A stretch of DNA of 64,000 bases from contig JAJEKV010000221.1 in assembly GCA_021234155.1 (NCBI GenBank), forward strand, positions 624,001 through 688,000, written 5' to 3'. Made by a program: the position numbers and the translations under genes. Position 1 is the first letter of the stretch. Each line of letters begins with the position of its first letter. Shown piece by piece: positions 58,440-64,000 of the stretch. The stretch comes from Isoetes taiwanensis. Its lineage: Eukaryota; Streptophyta; Lycopodiopsida; Isoetales; Isoetaceae. The notes under the pieces are model-generated. The model made no database searches and was not told where the DNA came from. It worked only from the letters and a program-made list of their open reading frames with translations.

Positions 58440-59640
58440 CCGTGACTATACCATGGTTGCGAGGCCATTTGTATAAACGAGGCAAAGACATGGTCCTCCG
58501 TCGTTGTGTCCTCCCTCATGAGGTGCCCGATATTGTTCGACAAGCCCACGATGGGCTTGGTGGTGGTCATTTTAGTGGTGCGCTTACGGCATGCAAAATT
58601 CTTTTGGCGGGGATACGCCCGCCCACGCTCTTCAAAGATGCCCACGCTTATGCTCGCATGTGTGACGCCCATCACCGCGTGTGGGAAAGCCCACGCCCGC
58701 GGACGCTCTTCCCTTGGCGCCGGCCGCCACGCCCACCCCCTTCAAGCAAATGGGAAATGGATTTTGTGGGGCCCATGGACCCGGCCGCTGCACACCCGCG
58801 TGCGTTATATTCTGGTCATCACGGATTATGCTACTAAATGGGCGGAAGCTTGTGCACTTCGACAACACCATTGCCAAAGACCGCCAAAGGTTCTCTACAC
58901 GCATATCATCCGCGGCGTTTTCGTTGTCCCGCGGAACTTGTTAGTGATCGTGGCGTGCATTTTGTCAATCATAGCATCAAAGAGCTGGCCGGATTATCTT
59001 CACATCCAACACCGGAACCTCAAGGAAATGGCTACGGCTGAAAGTACCAACAAAACACTCATCACGGTTCTCAAGAAAATGCGGACGCGGCGAGAACGAC
59101 CGCGGGAAAAGTTGCCCTCTTGTTCTTTGGGCTTACAACACTAGTTTCAAAATAGCTACCGGGTCACACTCCTTTCAAACTGGTTTATGGTCAAGAAGCT
59201 CTCATGCCTTTTGAATATATTCTTCCAACTCTCCGTTTTCAACTTGCTACCGCCCATAATCCACCTGCTGCACTCAAGGAAAGGGTTTATCAATTGGAAC
59301 AGTTGGATGAACTTAGGCGCGATGCTTATATTCGTGTTCTTCATGGACAACAGTTGCAGAAATCATTGTCTTAAAACAAAAACATTCAACGAAGGTGATT
59401 TGGTTCTTCTTTATGAGTCTCGTTACAAAAATTTTCCGGGCAAGTTAAAGTTCCGATGGCTTGGTCCGTATCAAAATCATTCAAGTTGTGCAACCAAGTG
59501 TTTTCAAGCTTGCCGAACTAGATGGCACTCCATTACCTACACTGGTTAATGGCTTTCGCCTCAAACAATTTCATACAACAGAAAGTCACAATCATCCACC
59601 AGATGTTGTTCCAAATACAGACACAACAGATAGTGACTAA
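58440..59640 (+). pseudogene. Integrase of element 3
   Basis: Pieces in order, across several frames: HLYKRGKDMVLRRCVLPHEV, the HHCC finger region (HDGLGGGHFSGALTACKIL, ARMCDAHH), the core start KWEMDFVGPMDPAAAH and YILVITDYATKWAEACALR, the middle core DRGVHFVNHSIKELAG, then ESTNKTLITVLKKM (contains the catalytic Glu). The C-terminal part has EYILPTLRFQLATAHNPPAA and QLEQLDELRRDAYIRVLHGQ. The region 58650-58900 is GC-rich and badly disturbed. Confidence 0.78.
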
Positions 59641-59751
59641 CAAGCGGCATATTTATATTATAGAGGTGAAATTTTTACAAAATGTGAGCAGAGCCCATCT
59701 ATTTCCGCTGGCTGAGCGCCCTATCTACTAAGTCCTAAGGAGAAAACCCCT

Positions 59752-60236
59752 CTACTCCGGGTTTGGAGCAGAGGTGATACGCAGGATGATGGTAGTAATT
59801 ACGCTTCGGGGTGGTCCCAAGCAGTCGCGAATCACCTCCATCCCGTTGATGTGGGGATCGGGATGCTCGCAACCATCCCAAGACACCATTTCGTCCATGG
59901 CAATGCCACGGTTGTGGCACCGCCAGAGGTCCAAGCAGTCCATCTTGCATGTAATCCACTCGAGGCAGGGCGGCATAGTGCACTTGTCGGCGTACCGGTC
60001 AGTAGGCATACTGGCGCCATCCCGGGTGTCTCATCTTCCACCTTGTTTCGCCTTATATAGCCAACCGAGGACCTCCTACACGGCGTGGACCAATCAGTAA
60101 ATTTGCCAACGTGTTTGCAATGCAAGGCTGTTTCTAAATGGGGAATCTTCTCTCCCGCCGCATATCTAGCCATGGTACCTTCTGACACCTTCGTTTTAAT
60201 GATATCCCACTTCGAGTTGCCGGCATTAAATGACAT
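59752..60236 (-). CDS. Antisense extra ORF of element 3, function unknown
   Basis: On the minus strand a frame starts at 60236 (MSFNAGNSKWDIIKTKVSEG), continues AALHCKHVGKF-like and VEDETPGMAP, and then passes to a second frame (from about 60009) reading CTMPPCLEWITCKMDCLDLW, RCHNRGIAMDEMVSWDGCEH and MEVIRDCLGPPRSVIT to 59752. The second half is rich in Cys, His, Trp and acidic residues, which is unusual for a chance antisense frame. No known family is recognised. Antisense ORFs between pol and the 3' LTR are known in some Tat/Retand-type plant elements. One frameshift separates the two halves. Confidence 0.5.
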
Positions 60237-60544
60237 TCTTTCTTTTCACGCCCGTCGACCATTAATGAGCATCCTTTAGCCAGCTGTCACATCCGACCAT
60301 TCTCTTACGTCTCATGTCCACCGTTCATTGCTTCTCCCTTTACTGTTTGGGGACTTAGCCAAAATTTTGCCTCTCAATTGCCTCCTTCGCATCTATCACC
60401 ACGTGGCATCATCAACGGTTGCTGGTTCACCCTCATCATGCCCCTTCGCCAACACTTGTGAGCCCTAAAACCTTTTCGCCTCTCTGCGCCTTCATCTTCC
60501 GCTATCCGCCTTTGCATCATCGTTCCTTTCTGACGCTCTTCGCC

Positions 60545-62717
60545 ATGGCTGCACCCAAATTTACTACACTTCAAGCTTCTGCTCCAAGGGATGCGACTCT
60601 TTTCGAGTCTGTGTCTTTCTCGACGCCCACCTTTCGCGAGGCCCTTGTTGGTCCGAGTCGGGAAGTAGCGGAACGCCACAAGCTCTACGAATGTGCTCCT
60701 GCTTATCAAGCCAACCAGCATCGCCTCACAAATATTGCCAAGTCACATGACACTTTTGTGAAGTTTCTGTGGCGCAAATTCCTTGGGTATTCTATCAAGA
60801 ACACCCATATCAACAAGCCGTTCTATAATATGGTGATCACTGCCATCCGCTCCAATCTCCATATTGATTGGCTCTAGATGTTATTCTACTGCCTCCTTCA
60901 TGAAGTCGACCCGCGATTGGGCTGCCCCCTCCCTCTGGACATGAAGCCTCGGTGGGTGGCCATCTTCAGGCCCTCATCCGTCATTATCTTCTGTTTACGA
61001 GACCCTTCCACTTCTCATGCCTCCCTTTCGGCCGGACTTCTGCATTCCCGGCGTCAACACCAACAGTCGTACCTTCCGCCCGGACTTCCCTGGTCATGTT
61101 CAAAACCGGATCACGATGTCTTTGTCTCCTCTTCCTCCACCGAAGCCACGCCTTCCAATTCCGTCATGTCTCCCAACAATCTCGGACAAGGCAGCAGCGG
61201 GGCCCAAGCACCTCCAAATCCTCGCCCGACTTCTATACCAATTCCAGCGGGATGTTCAAGCTGCCGCCCAGCGATTACAAGCATCACAGGGCGGCTCTCA
61301 TGAATGGTGTTCAAAGGCCCCTGGAGGTTTCCGGATGCGAGTTCAAGAGACCTTCAAAGCCGCCCAGCGCAAAAATTCAAAATCGGAGGCCAAACTTCAA
61401 GAAAGCCGCGAGGCTCTATTACAGTCCGTGTAGATCTCAAAATGCTTTCGGGATCGGACCAGCACGCTTGAAGATCAAAAGGCTCAGCTCCAAACCACAA
61501 TTCAGGACTTGTTGGAGCAGAACAAGACAAAAGATACCCTCCTGGGTGACAAGGAGAAAGACATTGCTAAGCTAGACACCTTGTACACGGAGCTTTCTCA
61601 CAATTACCGCACTCAAGTTCATGACCTTACCGAGCGTGATGCTAGACTCACCTCCCTCGAAGCTCAGCTTTCCACGCTGACCAATCAGCTAACGTCCATC
61701 CAGGATCAGCTTTTGAGGCTCAAAGCGTAAAAGGTCATCGATGACGCGGACTCCCGGGCAATCTTCTTCACATGCCACGCTTCCTATTAAACGGGTCCGT
61801 GATCAGTCCCGTCTTCTGTTAGAAAAGGAGAACCGGATCCGTGACCTTGAACATCAGCTTCAGCAAGCCGTTCAATCTGCTGAAGAAGCCCAAAACAAAC
61901 AGGAGGGATATATCGACATTGCTACCAACATTCCTGTGGACTTCTCTACTCCTTCCAGCTATCTTGACTATGTGGTGGCCCGAAGGCACCTTTTCCTTTT
62001 GAAGTGAAGCGGTGCGGCCAATGGCAATGTTCATCAACGACCACTCAAAGTGCGGATTTCCTTCGGATCTGGCCGGATCTTTCTGTAGAAGACAAGGGTT
62101 TATTTTGTGCACTCTTAGTCTTTGATCAGCTCAATTCTGAAGATCCCGACTTGGTCATTTTCCGTGTTGTTCAGCCAATGGCTTATGTTTTTCATGACTT
62201 CTACCTGGCGGATCTCCATGATAAATTCCGAGATGAGGCCCATTGTGTTTTTCGAGGCAACTCCAATGCTGCTTGGTTGTTATCACCAACCAACCCATAT
62301 TTCAAGGATCCTGCTCAGTCTCAGACTTTTGAACAGGAGTACATGCCTGAACTTGCTCAGCACTTACCTCTGTGGCAGGCTGAAACATTGGAACAGGTAA
62401 ACAAAAATTTGGCGCATCCTGACGATCTTGAGTTCGCCCAAATTTATATGCAGCACTTGGGAGGCTACAATCAACTACGTGGCCTTCTGGAAAGCAAGAC
62501 CATCCCAACGGGTTGGGTAAATCCTCCTGTCTATCAATTACTCTCTACTTCAGAGTGGGACCATTGGTGTCGTGCTCTTGATCAGAATCTTGTTCGAGAA
62601 TTCAGGGACATGGCTCTGCAACCCACGCACACGGGCATGCTTCCCTCTCCATATGCTTCCTTAGGAGTCCCTCCACGCCCGTGGTTCCTCTCTTCTGACT
62701 TGCGTCTTCCCTTTTGA
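60545..62717 (+). pseudogene. Extra sense ORF region of element 3, with coiled coils
   Basis: Downstream of pol and in the same direction. It starts at ATG 60545 (MAAPKFTTLQASAPRDATLF), with FLWRKFLGYSIKNTHINKPF. A Pro/Ser-rich stretch follows (61020-61200), then helical segments (QFQRDVQAAAQRLQASQGG; ERDARLTSLEAQLSTLTNQL; LLLEKENRIRDLEHQLQQAV) typical of coiled coils. The last part, 62004-62717, is open and contains VEDKGLFCALLVFDQL, AYVFHDFYLADLHDKFRDEA and YMQHLGGYNQLRGLLE. No transmembrane helix or signal peptide is visible, so I do not call it envelope-like. At least five frame changes or stops. No family recognised. Confidence 0.55.
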
Positions 62718-62800
62718 ACAAAGGTCATGGATGGCCCGCTGGTCGACTACTCAGATCTCGGATCGACGGATCTCCGTTGGGATTCCCGATTTGTCGAATT

Positions 62801-62937
62801 TGTCACATTTAAGGGATTTGGGCCGGGACTCGAACCCACTACCTCGGAGTGGTAAAACGTGCATCCTAACCGAAAGGCCAACGATGATTTGGGACGAAAC
62901 CAAATCCACGCGCTCGCACGATAGTTAATCGTCACAC
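62801..62937 (-). repeat. tRNA-derived repeat, copy A
   Basis: On the minus strand it contains TTGGCCTTTCGGTTAGGATG (A-box-like) and GGGTTCGAGTCCCG (B box), between TTAACTATC and a TTAAATGTGACA end. Shared with copy B at 63111-63244. It is not a working tRNA, because the stems do not close. Confidence 0.6.
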
Positions 62938-63110
62938 TATCCTCCCCTCAAGGCCCCCCTCCTTGAAGGCTTGCAACCGGGAATTGGGGCGGACCGAACT
63001 TCGATCTGCAAGGGACTGAACACCGGGGAGTGTGATGACAACCATCACGGACCCCCAACCCTATTACGGGTTGCCCACACCACTAGGGCATGAGTTGTCC
63101 AAATCATCTT

Positions 63111-63244
63111 TGTCACATTTAAGGGACTGGACGGGACTCGAACCCACTACCTCTGGAGTGGTAGCTGTGCATCCTAACCGAAAAGGCCACGATGATTTGG
63201 ACGAAACCAAATCACACGCTCCAGACCTGATAGTTAATCGTCAC
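63111..63244 (-). repeat. tRNA-derived repeat, copy B
   Basis: Second copy in the same orientation about 310 bases on. A and B differ by small indels (CGGAGTGG against CTGGAGTGG, another CTG site). The DNA between them contains no gene. Confidence 0.6.
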
Positions 63245-63251
63245 GGGGAGG

Positions 63252-63768
63252 ATAATGCCACCTTGGACACTACTGAGAATTGGCTCTATATTGCTAATGA
63301 GCGTGATTGGCAACGACCTGCTGATGCTCTTCATGGCCTTGATACCTTCTTGCGAGAATGCGCCACCTCACCGGACCCTTGAAGCATGCCGTCAAGCTAG
63401 TTTACGCTTTGCTCTCCGGATGCATCTGGTAAGCTCTTTAAATCGGCAACGTCCAATCTTTTACTGCAACCCGAATGCCAGCGTCAGTGCCTTCGGTCTC
63501 CAGACCTGCCTTCTCATGGAGTGCCAGTTTGTTCCTTCGGACGCACATGCTGCCTTGGAAGACATGGTGCGCTCTAAATTTCTCATTGATGCACATCCTG
63601 CCCTTGGGCTCAACACTCGATGCTCTTGGACCGCGCCAAGACCTCATTGGCAATTATCACAATGGCGCGCCCTCATTCCGTGAGGAACATTTTCAAAGCT
63701 CTTTGGATTCCGCCATCGGAAACGCTTCCTCCTTTTCTTCACTCTGAGTGTCGTTTGGTGGGGGGGAG
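63252..63768 (+). other. 3' untranslated and residual ORF region of element 3
   Basis: A short open piece (ENWLYIANERDWQRPADALH, GLDTFLRECATSPDP) may be the end of the extra sense ORF, cut off by the tRNA-derived repeats. The polypurine tract GGGGGGGAG ends at 63768, directly before the LTR. Confidence 0.45.
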
Positions 63769-64000
63769 TGTTAGTCCCGTTCCTCCTGGTACAGGACTAT
63801 TCATGCATACGACGGACCAAGTCAAGTCCAAGGATCCACCGGTCGGAGCGCGGTCGGTCGTCAAAGGCCCACCAAAAGACCAAGCACACGGACCCCGCGG
63901 TCAAAGCCAGCGTCTGCTACCAAGCGGGCTTCCGGACAAATGGCGGCCCGTCACGCGCTGCGTCGGCGTCGGCGTGATTCAGGGCACTTCAAGAGGCACC
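63769..64000 (+). repeat. 3' LTR of element 3, partial
   Basis: Begins TGTTAGTCCCGTTCCTCC and matches 53062-53290. Several CAG in the 5' copy read CGG here (CACGCAGTC against CCCGCGGTC; GGGTCAGTCG against GCGGTCGGTCG), while one site differs the other way. Confidence 0.88.

Larger units (their letters stand above)
53062..64000 (+). mobile_element. Element 3: Ty3-type LTR retrotransposon with extra ORFs, right end outside the window
   Basis: The 5' LTR begins TGTTAGTCATGTTCCTCC at 53062, and the 3' LTR begins at 63769 after a GGGGGGGAG polypurine tract. Plus-strand Gag, protease, RT, RNase H and integrase occupy 54.3-59.6 kb. About 4 kb follow that are not pol: an antisense ORF, a long sense ORF region and a tRNA-derived repeat pair. 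No chromodomain is seen. Plant Ty3 elements of the Tat/Retand/Ogre type are known to carry extra ORFs after pol; the exact lineage is not assigned. All genes carry frameshifts. Confidence 0.88.

Noticed and set aside
60545-62717. Envelope-like gene
   Set aside because: No signal peptide or transmembrane helix can be seen in any of the open segments; position alone is not enough.

Overview
This window is nuclear DNA of a land plant with a repeat-rich genome. The evidence is spliced genes with plant-type short introns, a plant telo-box promoter, homologues of plant genes (DEAD-box helicase RH36/DDX49, AP-3 delta adaptin, an F-box/LRR protein of the SLOMO type, a DOMON/cytochrome b561 protein), an LTR element primed by initiator tRNA-Met, and PIF/Harbinger and CACTA DNA transposons. 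The species cannot be read from the sequence. An apparent splice donor inside the AP-3 delta fragment hints at a gene structure richer in introns than I recall for Arabidopsis, but this is weak evidence.

Layout. From 1 to 27 kb there is low-density genic and intergenic DNA. It holds three weak minus-strand exon candidates (1-5.35 kb), a decayed histone H3 copy (8.4-8.7 kb), a frameshifted unknown gene (9.7-10.2 kb), one nearly complete six-exon DEAD-box helicase (11.6-14.5 kb, minus) with telo-box and TATA upstream, a broken DOMON/b561 gene (14.9-15.7 kb), a MITE, a CACTA terminus, and fragments of AP-3 delta (20.9-21.7 kb) and of a SLOMO-like F-box/LRR gene (23.7-24.1 kb). A short palindromic module, whose core is a GGGTTGCCC hairpin followed by an A-run, occurs five times here. 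Several copies lie next to fragments of unrelated genes.

From 27.4 kb to the end the window is a set of retrotransposon insertions in an older repeat field. Element 1 (28462-35311) is a chromovirus with both LTRs, a GCAAC target duplication, an initiator-tRNA-Met primer site and a C-terminal chromodomain. Its protease segment is tandemly duplicated. Element 2 (36107-52729, minus strand) is a large Ty3-type element with 2.4-kb LTRs. It carries an archaeal-type RNase H between protease and reverse transcriptase, and its normal RNase H has lost catalytic residues. Its reverse transcriptase is split by a 5.6-kb PIF/Harbinger transposon (41453-47038, TTA target duplication) that carries both a SANT/Myb-like protein and a DDE transposase. 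Element 3 (53062 to beyond 64000) is another Ty3-type element, with extra genes after pol: an antisense ORF and a sense ORF region with coiled coils, interrupted by two tRNA-derived repeats.

Many otherwise good reading frames are broken by single-base indels in G runs or at CAG sites, and LTR pairs that otherwise look alike differ repeatedly at CAG/CTG. This may be real decay at methylated CHG sites or an error signature in the assembly, so calls of pseudogene should be read with that in mind.
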